Notes: generated from the sequence alone by a model not told the origin. A stretch of 64,000 bases of DNA from Streptomyces omiyaensis (GCF_014650895.1 NZ_BMVV01000015.1:1-64000); one strand, 5' to 3'. Shown: positions 26,293-34,470, counted from the first letter of the stretch. Numbers and translations: made by a program.

Positions 26293-26312
26293 GGGCACAT
26301 AAGTCCTACCGT
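26293..26312. promoter_or_regulatory. DosR-like box overlapping the promoter of the molybdenum reductase operon
   Basis: On the minus strand 26307-26293 reads AGGACTTATGTGCCC, matching 9 of 12 defined positions of GGGACTTNNGNCCCT. It abuts TACCGT (26307-26312), which ends 6 nt before GTG 26319 and looks like the -10 of a leaderless transcript. Confidence 0.45.
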
Positions 26313-26318
26313 GGCCCC

Positions 26319-27443
26319 GTGACCGAGCCACCGCAGACCGCCGAGCCCACCACTCCCGAGCCGGAGGCGACCGCCCCGGTCCCGGAAGCCCGCGCGCCCC
26401 AGACCCCCGCCGCCGTGCGCCGCCGCGCCGTCCTCGCCGGCACCGCCGTCTCCGTCCTGCTGATCCTCGCGATCGTCTTCGGCAGCCGGCTGCTCCGCGA
26501 CTTCGACTCGGCCCTGCTCCCCTACGCCGTCGCCACCGTCTTCCTCGCCTTCGGCGTCGCCTACCGCTACACCGTCTGGGTCTCCGCCCCCGGTGCCCGG
26601 CGGCTCTTCCGGCAGGGCTGGCGCTCCTTCTTCTCCGTCGCCAACTTCCGCAGGGCGCCCACCGCCCTGCCGAGGATGATCGCCACCTACCTCGGCTTCC
26701 AGAAGTTCCTCGGCGCCCGCTCGCACGCCCGCTGGGCCGCCCACCAGCTCCTCTTCTGGGGCTGCGTCCTCGCCGCGCTCATCACCTTCCCCCTCACCTG
26801 GGGCTGGTTCACCTTCACCTCGAACACCGGCGACGGCCCCGGCTACGAGATGCGGATCTGGGGCATCAAGGTCCTCGGCTTCAACGCGCTCAACATCATC
26901 GGCTGGCTGATGTTCCACGGCCTCGACATCGCCGCCGTCCTCGTCATCGCCGGCGCCTCCTACTTCCTGTGGCGCCGCATGAAGGACCGCGGCGCCGTCA
27001 CCGGCCAGCGCTTCGCCTACGACCTGATCCCGCTGATCGCCCTGATCGTCATCTCGGTCACCGGCCTGCTGCTCACCTTCTCGTCGATCTTCCTGCACGG
27101 CGGCGGCTACGAGTTCCTGGCGATCCTCCACATGGTCTCGGTCGTCTTCACCCTCATCTACATCCCCTTCGGGAAGTTCTTCCACATCGTCCAGCGGCCC
27201 GCCGCCGTCGGCATGCAGCTCTTCAAGTACACCTCCCGCCGCAAGGACGGCGCCGGCGAGGAGCTCCAGACCTGCCGCCGCTGCCACGAACCCATCGACA
27301 CCCCCGAGTACGTCGAGAACCTGCGCGGCACCATGCAGGACCTCAAGCTCGACTTCGACGCGTGGGCCGAGTACTGCCCCCGCTGCAAGCGCGTCCTCCG
27401 CGGCAACGCCTACCTCACCCACGTCAAGAAGGGCTTCAAGTAA
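26319..27443 (+). CDS. Membrane electron-transfer subunit, cytochrome b/NarI-DsrM-like, of the molybdenum reductase operon
   Basis: The 374-residue protein has a proline-rich cytoplasmic lead (1-33) and about six hydrophobic helices (38-60, 66-88, 141-163, 186-215, 236-262, 266-288). Histidines 142, 200, 260, 271 and 289 sit in or at the ends of helices, as in b-type cytochromes such as NarI or DsrM. Which ones bind heme is inferred. The C-terminal soluble tail has C319-x2-C322 followed by H323, and C353-x2-C356, more likely a zinc ribbon than a c-heme site. It starts at GTG 26319, probably leaderless, and is directly followed by the reductase gene (0 nt gap). A quinol-oxidising membrane anchor is the best guess. 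Confidence 0.72.
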   Translation: MTEPPQTAEPTTPEPEATAPVPEARAPQTPAAVRRRAVLAGTAVSVLLILAIVFGSRLLRDFDSALLPYAVATVFLAFGVAYRYTVWVSAPGARRLFRQGWRSFFSVANFRRAPTALPRMIATYLGFQKFLGARSHARWAAHQLLFWGCVLAALITFPLTWGWFTFTSNTGDGPGYEMRIWGIKVLGFNALNIIGWLMFHGLDIAAVLVIAGASYFLWRRMKDRGAVTGQRFAYDLIPLIALIVISVTGLLLTFSSIFLHGGGYEFLAILHMVSVVFTLIYIPFGKFFHIVQRPAAVGMQLFKYTSRRKDGAGEELQTCRRCHEPIDTPEYVENLRGTMQDLKLDFDAWAEYCPRCKRVLRGNAYLTHVKKGFK

Positions 27444-29756
27444 GTGACCGCGACCGACCCGTCCCGCGCGCTGCCGCTCGATCCCTCCGTCGCGCCGCCC
27501 GGCACCCGGAACTTCCGCGACGCCGGGGGCATCCCCGCCGACCGCTGGCACGCCGACCAGAACGGGGAGACCCTCGTCCCCACCCACTGCTGCTTCTGCG
27601 GCGTGCAGTGCGGCATGTACCTGCGGGTCGACCGCGCGGGGAAGGTCTTCGGCGTCGAACCCCGCAACCACGACATCAACCGGATGCGGCTCTGCCCCAA
27701 GGGCATCAACGCCTACCAGCAGGTCAACCACCCCGACCGGCTGACCTCCCCGCTCATGCGCCGCAACCGGGACGAGGAGTTCCGCCCGGTCAGCTGGGAG
27801 GAGGCGCTCGACCACACCGTCGCCGAGATCCGCCGCATCCAGGGCGAGTACGGCAACGACGCCTTCGGCCTGCTCGGCGGCGCCAGCCTCTACTCGGAGA
27901 AGACCTACCTCGTCGGGAAGTTCGCCCGGGTCGCGCTGAAGACCAAGCACGTCGACTACAACGGGCGCCTCTGCATGGTCTCCGCCGCCGGCGCCAACAA
28001 GCTCGCCTTCGGCATCGACCGGGCCGGCAACCCCTTCTCCGACATCCTCCTCACCGACTGCCTCCTCATCGCCGGCTCCAACGTCGGCGAGTGCTTCCCG
28101 GTGATGACCCAGTACCTGTGGGGGGCCCGCGACCGCGGTGCCACCCTCATCGTGGTGGACCCCCGGCAGACGGCCATCGCCCGCACCGCCGACGTCCACG
28201 TCGCCCTCAAGCCCGGCACCGACTCGGCCTTCTTCAACGCCGTCCTGCACGTCATCGTCGCCGAGGGGCTCACCGACGAGGCCTACCTCGCCGACCGCAC
28301 CACAGGCTGGGACGAGGTCAAGGCCACCGTCGCCCAGTACCCGCCGTCCCGCTCCGCCCCGATCTGCGGCGTCCCCGAGGAGCAGATCGTCCAGGTCGCC
28401 CGCATGTTCGCCGGCGCGGACAGGGCCATGGCCTGGCACGCCCGCGGCGTCGAGCACCACTCCCAGGGCGTCGAGAACTGCCTGACCATCATCAACCTCT
28501 GCGTCGCCACCGGGAACATCGGCAAGCCCGGCGCCGGCTACGGCACCATCACCGGCCAGGGCAACGGCCAGGGCGGCCGCGAACACGGCCAGAAGTCCGA
28601 CCTCCTCCCCGGCGGACGCTCCATCTCCAACCCCGAGCACCGCCGCCAGATCTGCGAGATCTGGGGCATCGAGGAGTCCGAACTCCCCGCCGCCGGCACC
28701 TCCATGATGGAGATGGTCTGGCAGATGCAGCGCGCCGAGATCCGCGGCCTCATCGGCATCTGCAACAACCCCTTCGTCTCCCTGCCGAACTACGCCACGG
28801 TCAAGGAGGGCTACGACACCCTCCAGTTCCACGCCCAGTTCGACTTCTTCCTCTCCGAGACCGCCGCCAACGCCCACGTCGTCTTCCCCGTCACCGTCTG
28901 GGCCGAGGACGAGGGCGTCATGGCCAACGCCGAGGCCCGCGTCGTCAAGCACAACAAGGCCCAGGAACCCCCGGCCGGCGTCCGCACCGACACCTGGGTC
29001 ATGTGCGAGCTCGCCAAGCGGCTCGGCGCCGGCGACAAGTTCGCCTTCCCCGACTCCCGCGCCGTCTTCGAGGAGCTGCGGATCGCCTCCGCCGGCACCG
29101 TCAACGACTACTACGGCATCACCTACGAGCGCCTGGAGGAGACCGGCGGCATCGCCTGGCCCTGCCCGACCACCGAGCACCCCGGCACCCCCCGCCTCTT
29201 CGAGGACGGACGCACCTACCACCCCGACGGCAGGATCCACATGCAGGTCGTCGAGTGGCACCCGCCGATGGACCCCTACAGCGAGGAGTACCCCCTCTCG
29301 CTCACCACCGGCCGCACCGTCGCCCACTTCCTCTCCGGCAACCAGACCCGCCGGCTCGGCGCCCTCGTCGAGCAGACGCCCCGCCCCTGGGTCGAGGTCC
29401 ACCCCTCGCACGGCTTCCGCAACGGCGACCCGGTCCGCGTCGTCACCCGCCGCGGCAGCGAGGTCTTCCCGGCCCTGGTCACCGAGGCCATCCGCCCCGA
29501 CACCGTCTTCGTCCCCTACCACTGGCCCGTCCCCACCGCGGCGAACGCCCTCACCATCGACGCCCTCGACCCCCGCTCGAAGATCCCCGAGTACAAGGTC
29601 TGCGCGGCCCGCATCGAGGCCGCCGAACGCGTCGACGAGGTCCCCGCGCCGCCGACGGCCCCGGGGCGGCCCGCCTACCCCGAGACCCAGGTCTCCCGCA
29701 CCGACCCCCTGCCGCCCACGTCCCCGCAGGGCCGGGGCACCGCGGAGAGGAGCTGA
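27444..29756 (+). CDS. Molybdopterin oxidoreductase, NasA/NarB-like (Cys-ligated) probable nitrate reductase
   Basis: The 770-residue bis-MGD enzyme of the DMSO reductase family has [4Fe-4S] ligands C49-x2-C52-x3-C56-x27-C84. C177 in RLCMVSAAGANKLAFG is the expected molybdenum ligand. Cys-Met (not Cys-His as in formate dehydrogenases) and the later GQGNGQGGREHG element match cytoplasmic nitrate reductases NasA/NarB. There is no Tat signal, so it acts in the cytoplasm. GTG 27444 begins right after the preceding stop. Partners are a membrane b-type subunit, a four-cluster ferredoxin and a Rieske protein, unlike ordinary assimilatory NasA. Formate dehydrogenase is the main alternative, less likely from the active-site motif. 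Confidence 0.85.
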   Translation: MTATDPSRALPLDPSVAPPGTRNFRDAGGIPADRWHADQNGETLVPTHCCFCGVQCGMYLRVDRAGKVFGVEPRNHDINRMRLCPKGINAYQQVNHPDRLTSPLMRRNRDEEFRPVSWEEALDHTVAEIRRIQGEYGNDAFGLLGGASLYSEKTYLVGKFARVALKTKHVDYNGRLCMVSAAGANKLAFGIDRAGNPFSDILLTDCLLIAGSNVGECFPVMTQYLWGARDRGATLIVVDPRQTAIARTADVHVALKPGTDSAFFNAVLHVIVAEGLTDEAYLADRTTGWDEVKATVAQYPPSRSAPICGVPEEQIVQVARMFAGADRAMAWHARGVEHHSQGVENCLTIINLCVATGNIGKPGAGYGTITGQGNGQGGREHGQKSDLLPGGRSISNPEHRRQICEIWGIEESELPAAGTSMMEMVWQMQRAEIRGLIGICNNPFVSLPNYATVKEGYDTLQFHAQFDFFLSETAANAHVVFPVTVWAEDEGVMANAEARVVKHNKAQEPPAGVRTDTWVMCELAKRLGAGDKFAFPDSRAVFEELRIASAGTVNDYYGITYERLEETGGIAWPCPTTEHPGTPRLFEDGRTYHPDGRIHMQVVEWHPPMDPYSEEYPLSLTTGRTVAHFLSGNQTRRLGALVEQTPRPWVEVHPSHGFRNGDPVRVVTRRGSEVFPALVTEAIRPDTVFVPYHWPVPTAANALTIDALDPRSKIPEYKVCAARIEAAERVDEVPAPPTAPGRPAYPETQVSRTDPLPPTSPQGRGTAERS

Positions 29757-29762
29757 CCGCAC

Positions 29763-30410
29763 ATGATGGGCCGCACGATCTTCATCGACCCGGGCCGCTG
29801 CATCGGCTGCCAGGCCTGTGTCTCCGCCTGCCGCGAATGCGACTCGCACCGCGGCAAGTCGATGATCCACCTCGACTACACCGACGAGGGCCACTCCGTC
29901 GCCTCCCTCCCCACCGTCTGCATGCACTGCGAGGACCCCGTCGCCCCCTGCGCCGAGGTCTGCCCCGCCGACGCGATCCTGGTGACCGCCGACGGCGTGG
30001 TGCAGCAGGCCGACACCACCCGCTGCATCGGCTGCGCCAACTGCGTCAACGCCTGCCCCTTCGGGGTCCCGAAGATCGACCTCCAGGCGAAGCTCCAGAT
30101 GAAGTGCAACCTCTGCTACGACCGCACCGCCTACGGTCTCGCCCCCATGTGCGCCACCGTCTGCCCCACCGGCGCCCTCTTCTACGGCACCCTCGACGAG
30201 CTCCGTGCCGAGCGCCCCGGCGTCCAGGTCGCCGACTCCTTCACCTTCGGCGACGTCGTCGTCCAGACCGGCGTGGCCATGGTCGTCCCCGCCGACAAGG
30301 TCCAGTGGCCCGTGCCCGGGGGGCTTCCCGTCGTCGAGATCAACGGAGTGGACGTGAGCGGAGCGAACCCGAACCAGGGCGGCGGCGCGCGACAGGAGGG
30401 CGTGCGATGA
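29763..30410 (+). CDS. Four-cluster [4Fe-4S] ferredoxin subunit (NrfC/PsrB/DmsB-like)
   Basis: The 215-residue protein has sixteen cysteines in four sets (13/16/19/23, 53/56/63/67, 88/91/94/98, 115/118/130/134), the layout of DmsB/PsrB/NrfC electron-transfer subunits, plus an extra C26. It has no signal peptide. In DMSO-reductase-family complexes this subunit wires the catalytic subunit to the membrane partner. Here it lies 6 nt after the molybdoenzyme gene and its stop overlaps the Rieske start (ATGA). The C-terminal 50 residues are glycine-rich and have no cluster. Confidence 0.92.
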   Translation: MMGRTIFIDPGRCIGCQACVSACRECDSHRGKSMIHLDYTDEGHSVASLPTVCMHCEDPVAPCAEVCPADAILVTADGVVQQADTTRCIGCANCVNACPFGVPKIDLQAKLQMKCNLCYDRTAYGLAPMCATVCPTGALFYGTLDELRAERPGVQVADSFTFGDVVVQTGVAMVVPADKVQWPVPGGLPVVEINGVDVSGANPNQGGGARQEGVR

Positions 30411-31048
30411 GCGTCACCGACCCGCAGCCGCCCGCGCCGGACGCCGGTGCCGACGCCGCCCAGGAGGCGCTCCGCGACCGGATCGCCGCCGACTCCCTCA
30501 CCACCCGCCGCGACTACCTGCGGATCGTCGCCACCGTCTCCGGGGGTCTCGCCGTCGGCGGTGTCGCCGTCGCCTCCGGCATCCTGCACCGCCACGGCGA
30601 CGCCGACGGCACCCCGCAGCCCAAGCGGATCGCCGACCGGATCCTGCCCGGCGAGTCCCTCGCCTTCCGCTACCCCGGCGACGAGGACCGGGCCATCGCG
30701 GTCCGCATGGAGGACGGAACCCTCGCCGGCTACTCCGCCGTCTGCACCCACCTGGCCTGCGCCGTCCTGTGGCGCAAGGACCGGGGCAGTGAGGGCGAGC
30801 TGTACTGCCCCTGCCACGAGGGGATCTTCGACGCCCGTACGGGAGCGGTCACCGCGGGGCCGCCGCCGCGCGGCCTGCCGAAGGTGATCCTGATCGAGCA
30901 GCTCGACGGCAGCGTCTGGGCCATCGGCACCGCCCGCTCCGGCGAGAGCCTCCAGGAGGGACTCTGCCGCCAGCAGGGCGACGCCCTGCGCCTGTGCCAA
31001 GGCGTCTCGGGACCCGGTGCCGCCGCCGAGAGGAGTGAGCGGTCATGA
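30407..31048 (+). CDS. Rieske [2Fe-2S] protein with twin-arginine anchor
   Basis: The 213-residue protein has R34-R35 in RRDYLRI followed by a hydrophobic stretch (42-60), a Tat signal likely retained as a membrane anchor, as in bc1-type Rieske proteins. Box 1 is C113-T-H115-L-A-C118 and box 2 is C134-P-C136-H137. All four ligands and both disulphide cysteines are present, so the cluster should be high potential. The domain would face outside, whereas the molybdoenzyme is cytoplasmic, implying electrons cross via the b-type subunit. The gene overlaps both neighbours by four nucleotides. Confidence 0.88.
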   Translation: MSVTDPQPPAPDAGADAAQEALRDRIAADSLTTRRDYLRIVATVSGGLAVGGVAVASGILHRHGDADGTPQPKRIADRILPGESLAFRYPGDEDRAIAVRMEDGTLAGYSAVCTHLACAVLWRKDRGSEGELYCPCHEGIFDARTGAVTAGPPPRGLPKVILIEQLDGSVWAIGTARSGESLQEGLCRQQGDALRLCQGVSGPGAAAERSERS

Positions 31049-31458
31049 CGGACGCACCCTTCCCCCGGGACCCGGAGGCGCCGCGGCCGCCGGCCGGCCC
31101 GCCGCCGGCCCAGCCGCCCTCGTACCACCCCGGGAGCGCGCAGCCGCGGCTGAACAGGCCGGTGTACGAGCGCTATCCGCAGATCCGGCCCACCAGCGGC
31201 TACGGCGACCCGCGGATCCGGCACACCGGGCCGGGGCCCGGGGCGGGCACGGAGCAGGAACCGGAGCGTTCCTCGAAGCTGTCGGCGCGGCTGGCGCTGG
31301 CGCTCACGGTGCTGATCGGCCAGCTGTGGGGGCTGACCATCGTGGTGGACGAGTGGATGTCCGGCGACACCGGCACCGCGTGGTGGGGCGCGGGATTCCT
31401 CGTCCTGTCGTTCCTGGTGGTCCTGGGTCTGTGGGCGCTGGACCCGAAGGACCGCTGA
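31045..31458 (+). CDS. Small two-helix membrane protein of the molybdenum reductase operon, function unknown
   Basis: The 137-residue protein has a proline-rich hydrophilic half (1-70) and two predicted transmembrane helices (about 80-102 and 110-133) ending in a short charged tail. No motif or cofactor ligand is visible. ATGA overlap with the Rieske stop places it as the last gene of the operon, so it may be an assembly or stabilising subunit. I do not recognise the family. Confidence 0.7.
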   Translation: MTDAPFPRDPEAPRPPAGPPPAQPPSYHPGSAQPRLNRPVYERYPQIRPTSGYGDPRIRHTGPGPGAGTEQEPERSSKLSARLALALTVLIGQLWGLTIVVDEWMSGDTGTAWWGAGFLVLSFLVVLGLWALDPKDR

Positions 31459-31503
31459 CGGCGGGGCCGCCGAGGGGAAGGGCCGGGGGCGGGGGAGCGG
31501 GCG

Positions 31504-31509
31504 TACCCT
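31504..31509 (+). promoter_or_regulatory. -10 hexamer before the small acidic gene
   Basis: TACCCT ends 6 nt before ATG 31516 and no Shine-Dalgarno is seen, as in a leaderless transcript. Confidence 0.4.
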
Positions 31510-31515
31510 GAAGAC

Positions 31516-31734
31516 ATGAGCACCGCCCCCGCCCACGGACCGCGAGACGCGAAGCCGCACGGCATTCGGCCGAATTCCGAGAACGCTCCGAAGCCGGTGA
31601 TCGTCTTCGACGATCCGCTGGACGCGCAGTCCGCGGACGACACGGACCGCGGGTGGGGTGAGCGGCCTCCGGCCGGCGGGAGCGCCGGCGACCTCGCGCG
31701 CTTCCTCGACGAGAAGCCGCCGCACCACCTCTGA
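31516..31734 (+). CDS. Small acidic protein, hypothetical
   Basis: The 72-residue soluble protein has a conserved-looking middle (KPVIVFDDPLDAQSADD) and a tail (GDLARFLDEKPPHHL). It is read as real because codon third positions are strongly G/C-biased in this frame and a -10-like hexamer sits at leaderless spacing. It has no cysteines or membrane segment. It converges on mscL with 19 nt between stops. Function unknown. Confidence 0.6.
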   Translation: MSTAPAHGPRDAKPHGIRPNSENAPKPVIVFDDPLDAQSADDTDRGWGERPPAGGSAGDLARFLDEKPPHHL

Positions 31735-31753
31735 CGCCGGGGCGCCGCTCCGG

Positions 31754-32236
31754 TCAGGGGGTGGAGTGCGTCGCCTGGTTGCCGCCCGGGCCGCGCTGCG
31801 CGACCAGGTGGTCGCGGATCTCCTTGAGCACCTCCAGCTCGCTGACCTCCATCACCTCGCCCACGCCCTCCTTCGCCTTGTCGTGCGCGGCACGCTTGGC
31901 GAGGACCTTGGCCATCGGCAGGACCATGAGGAAGTAGACGACGGCCGCGGTGATGAGGAAGCTGAGGATGGCGCTCAGCACCAGGCCCCACTGGAGCTGG
32001 ATGCCCTGCATCTCCCCGTCGACGATCCGGCAGGGGTCCTTGATGCAGCTCGCGTAGCTCTCCAGGTCCTTGGTGCCGAAGGCGCCCACGATCGGGTTGA
32101 TGATGCCCTTGACCACCGAGTTCACGATGTTGGTGAACGCGGCACCGATGACGACCGCCACCGCGAGGTCGATCACGTTTCCGCGCATCAGGAAGGCCTT
32201 GAAGCCCGCCATCACGCTTTCCTTCTTCTCGGCCAC
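31754..32236 (-). CDS. mscL: Large-conductance mechanosensitive channel MscL
   Basis: The 160-residue channel begins with the amphipathic N-helix and TM1 FLMRGNVIDLAVAVVIGAAF, the MscL signature, then a periplasmic loop and TM2 (ILSFLITAAVVYFLMVLP, about residues 91-110). The cytoplasmic helix VSELEVLKEIRDHLV follows. It relieves osmotic downshock by opening a large pore. The loop has two cysteines, and the C-terminus is extended by about 20 residues. GTG 32236 follows AAAGG; the start agrees with actinobacterial MscL. Confidence 0.95.
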   Translation of the reverse strand: MAEKKESVMAGFKAFLMRGNVIDLAVAVVIGAAFTNIVNSVVKGIINPIVGAFGTKDLESYASCIKDPCRIVDGEMQGIQLQWGLVLSAILSFLITAAVVYFLMVLPMAKVLAKRAAHDKAKEGVGEVMEVSELEVLKEIRDHLVAQRGPGGNQATHSTP

Positions 32237-32350
32237 CGAGGTGCCTTTCTACGGGTGTGGTGCTGTCTGCGGAGTCATTAGGCCGTGGAGGGCGCAGAAC
32301 AGTCCAATCCGTACACACGGGACGGTGACTTGACAGCGAGTCAGTGCGAA

Positions 32351-32887
32351 TCAGTGCCATGTCACCGCCAGTTGGGAGGTGACACCGGCACCGGCCAGCG
32401 CCGTCGCGGTCGCCCGGGGCACGGTCAGGACGATCAACGCCCCTCCGTCGGTGCGAGTCTCGTCCGTGCGCGGGACTTCGGCCACCCGGGCGCCCCGCGC
32501 CATCACCCGCACCGCGCTTCCGCCGCCGCCCGGGAGGGAGCCGGCGGCCGCGGCGGCGATGACGTCCACCCGGTCGCCGGCGCGCAGGAGCCGGACGGCC
32601 TCCGCGTCCGCGATCCGGACCGGCGCGGAGACGAGCCGGACGGGGGCGGGGGAGCGGGCCGCGGGTGCCGCCGCGGGGCGTGACCCGGGGTGGGGCGGGC
32701 CGGCCGTGCCGGGGAGCGCGGCGGCCAGGGCGAGGGCGGCGGCGGGCAGGGCGAGGAGCGCGCCGGGGGCGCGGCGGAGCCGGGGCCGGACGCGGGGCCG
32801 GAAGCGGGTGCCGCGGACCCGCAGCGGCGGGAAGTCCGGGACCTCGCAGGGGGCGGGGACGGGGGTGGACGGCCGGTTCGTGTTCAT
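32351..32887 (-). CDS. SAF-domain protein (CpaB/RcpC-like), membrane-anchored
   Basis: The 178-residue protein has a basic N-terminus, one transmembrane helix (about residues 43-62) and an alanine/proline-rich linker. A SAF-like domain follows (PVRIADAEAVRLLRAGDRVDVIAA) with a beta-rich end, as in CpaB/RcpC pilus-assembly proteins. No pilus genes are nearby. It sits upstream of mscL, both on the minus strand with 114 nt between. ATG 32887 begins the basic region; the frame is open further but lacks typical codon use. Role unknown. Confidence 0.72.
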   Translation of the reverse strand: MNTNRPSTPVPAPCEVPDFPPLRVRGTRFRPRVRPRLRRAPGALLALPAAALALAAALPGTAGPPHPGSRPAAAPAARSPAPVRLVSAPVRIADAEAVRLLRAGDRVDVIAAAAAGSLPGGGGSAVRVMARGARVAEVPRTDETRTDGGALIVLTVPRATATALAGAGVTSQLAVTWH

Positions 32888-32987
32888 GCGCCCACTCTCC
32901 CGCCGGTCCCGCCGCCCCGCTCCGGCCTGTGGACGGCCGGCCGGTTGTGGACGACGGGCCCACTCCCCCAGGTGGTTTCGGCGGGTT

Positions 32988-33857
32988 CTACGGCAGTTCG
33001 ATGCCGAGGTCCCAGCCGTCGTGGGCATGGGTGCAGAGACAGTCGCGGTCCACCGTGGCGGGGAGGGCGGCGATGGCGTCGAAGAGGACGTCGCGGAGCC
33101 GGCCGATGTTCGCGCCGAAGACGCGCAGGACCTCGGTGTGGGAGACGCCCTCGCCGGTCTCGGTGCCCGCGTCGAGGTCGGTGACGAGGGCGAGGGAGGT
33201 GTAGCAGAGGCCGAGTTCGCGGGCGAGGACGGCTTCGGGGTGGCCGGTCATGCCGACGACGGACCAGCCGTTGGCCGCGTGCCAGCGGGACTCGGCGCGG
33301 GTGGAGAAGCGGGGGCCTTCGACGACGACGAGGGTGCCGCCGTCGACGGCCTGCCAGTCGCGGCCGCGGGCGGCCTTGACGGCGGCCTGGCGTCCGTCGG
33401 GGCAGTAGGGGTCGGCGAAGGAGACGTGGACGACGCGGGGGACGGCGCCGTCGGGGCGGGGCTCGCCGTCGAAGTAGGTCTGGGCGCGGTTCTTCGTCCG
33501 GTCGATCAGCTGGTCGGGGACGAGGAGGGTGCCGGGGCCGTACTCGGGGCGCAGTCCGCCGACGGCGCAGGGGCCGAGGACCTGGCGGACGCCGACGGAG
33601 CGGAGTGCCCAGAGGTTGGCGCGGTAGTCGATCCGGTGCGGGGGGATGCGGTGGCCGCGGCCGTGGCGGGGGAGGAAGGCGACGCGGCGGCCGGCCACCT
33701 CGCCGAGGAAGAGGGAGTCGCTGGGGTCGCCGTAGGGGGTGGTGACGGTGACCTCGCGGACGTCGTCGAGGAAGGAGTAGAAGCCGGATCCGCCGATCAC
33801 GCCGATCTCGGCGCGGTCGTCGTCGGGGGCGGGGACGGTGCCCGCGGTCGTCGCCAT
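32988..33857 (-). CDS. mtnP: S-methyl-5'-thioadenosine phosphorylase
   Basis: The 289-residue enzyme cleaves methylthioadenosine to adenine and methylthioribose-1-phosphate in methionine salvage. EIGVIGGSGFYSF, HGRGHRIPPHRIDYRANLWA (phosphate and sugar-site histidines) and NGWSVVGMTGHPEAVLARE match the MTAP/PNP family II. ATG 33857 is supported by TAGGGT 6 nt upstream on the minus strand, a leaderless pattern. Actinobacterial relatives can also accept other purine nucleosides. It ends 100 nt from the SAF gene on the same strand. Confidence 0.93.
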   Translation of the reverse strand: MATTAGTVPAPDDDRAEIGVIGGSGFYSFLDDVREVTVTTPYGDPSDSLFLGEVAGRRVAFLPRHGRGHRIPPHRIDYRANLWALRSVGVRQVLGPCAVGGLRPEYGPGTLLVPDQLIDRTKNRAQTYFDGEPRPDGAVPRVVHVSFADPYCPDGRQAAVKAARGRDWQAVDGGTLVVVEGPRFSTRAESRWHAANGWSVVGMTGHPEAVLARELGLCYTSLALVTDLDAGTETGEGVSHTEVLRVFGANIGRLRDVLFDAIAALPATVDRDCLCTHAHDGWDLGIELP

Positions 33858-33870
33858 GCCGTCACCCTAC

Positions 33871-33963
33871 GCAGCCGCCCGCCCGCCGCCGAGCCCGGTC
33901 CTGCGCAGCCGCCCGCCGCCGAGTCCGGTCCTGCGCAGCCGCCCGCCCGCCGCCGAGCCCCGG
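33871..33963. repeat. Three tandem copies of a 29-34 nt GC-rich repeat
   Basis: Units begin at 33871, 33905 and 33935 with GCAGCCGCCCGCC and run through CCGCCGAGYCCGG. The first and third carry an extra CGCC. There are no spacers, so this is not a CRISPR array. It lies upstream of mtnP. Confidence 0.7.
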
Positions 33964-34082
33964 CCTTCGGGATCCCTGCCCTCGGACGGGCTCCGGCCCA
34001 CCGGAGGAACCCTGTCCTCCGTCAGGCCCCGCCGTCCGGCGAGGAACCCCTGCCCGGCGCCGGCCCGCTCCGGGCATGCCGC

Positions 34083-34114
34083 GGCCCCGGCCCCCTCGTG
34101 AGGGGGCCGGGGCC
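34083..34114. terminator. Strong hairpin after the FmdB gene
   Basis: GGCCCCGGCCCCCT (34083-34096), loop CGTG, and its perfect complement (34101-34114) give a 14-bp GC-rich stem just beyond the stop of the minus-strand fmdB-like gene. Confidence 0.8.
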
Positions 34115-34141
34115 GGGGTGACGCGCGCTGTGCGGGTGGGC

Positions 34142-34459
34142 TCAGGCGGCCGGGGTCGAGGGCGACGACGAGGACGTCGAGGCGGACGTCGACGAGGCCG
34201 GCTTCGCGTCCGACGCGGTCGAGGAGGTGGACGTCGTGGTGGACGTCGAGCTCTTCGAGGCCGGGGAGCTGCTGGACGAGGCGCCGCGGCTGTCGTTCCG
34301 GTAGAAGCCGGAGCCCTTGAAGACGATGCCGACGGCCGAGAAAACCTTCTTGAGGCGGCCGTGGCAGGCGGGGCACTCGGTCAGCGCGTCATCCGTGAAC
34401 TTCTGGACCGCCTCAAGGCCCTCGCCGCACTCGGTGCACTGGTACTGGTAGGTCGGCAC
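34142..34459 (-). CDS. FmdB-family zinc-ribbon protein
   Basis: The 105-residue protein begins VPTYQYQCTECGEGLEAVQ with two CxxC pairs (CTEC, CPAC) forming the FmdB zinc ribbon, then GIVFKGSGFYRND. The last 45 residues are almost entirely Ser, Thr and Ala, an unstructured tail longer than the ribbon itself. GTG 34459 is chosen because AGGAGG precedes it with good spacing; upstream in-frame codons overlap a CIRCE-like element. FmdB was named from a formamidase operon but its role is unresolved; heat-shock control here would suggest a proteostasis link. Confidence 0.88.
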   Translation of the reverse strand: MPTYQYQCTECGEGLEAVQKFTDDALTECPACHGRLKKVFSAVGIVFKGSGFYRNDSRGASSSSSPASKSSTSTTTSTSSTASDAKPASSTSASTSSSSPSTPAA

Positions 34460-34470
34460 TAGTCTTCCTC

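Noticed and set aside
27444..29756. Formate dehydrogenase instead of nitrate reductase, given the adjacent pfl genes
   Set aside because: The active-site motif is Cys-Met with GQGNGQGGRE, as in NasA/NarB. Formate dehydrogenases have Cys/Sec-His and a different glycine motif. It stays a stated alternative, not the call.
26277..29927. Minus-strand open frame of about 1200 codons opposite the molybdoenzyme
   Set aside because: Glycine/aspartate-rich shadow of the plus-strand genes, with no domain or ribosome site. The plus frames carry cofactor motifs.
33871..33963. Possible CRISPR array
   Set aside because: Direct repeats abut without spacers and vary by inserted CGCC, so they are tandem repeats.
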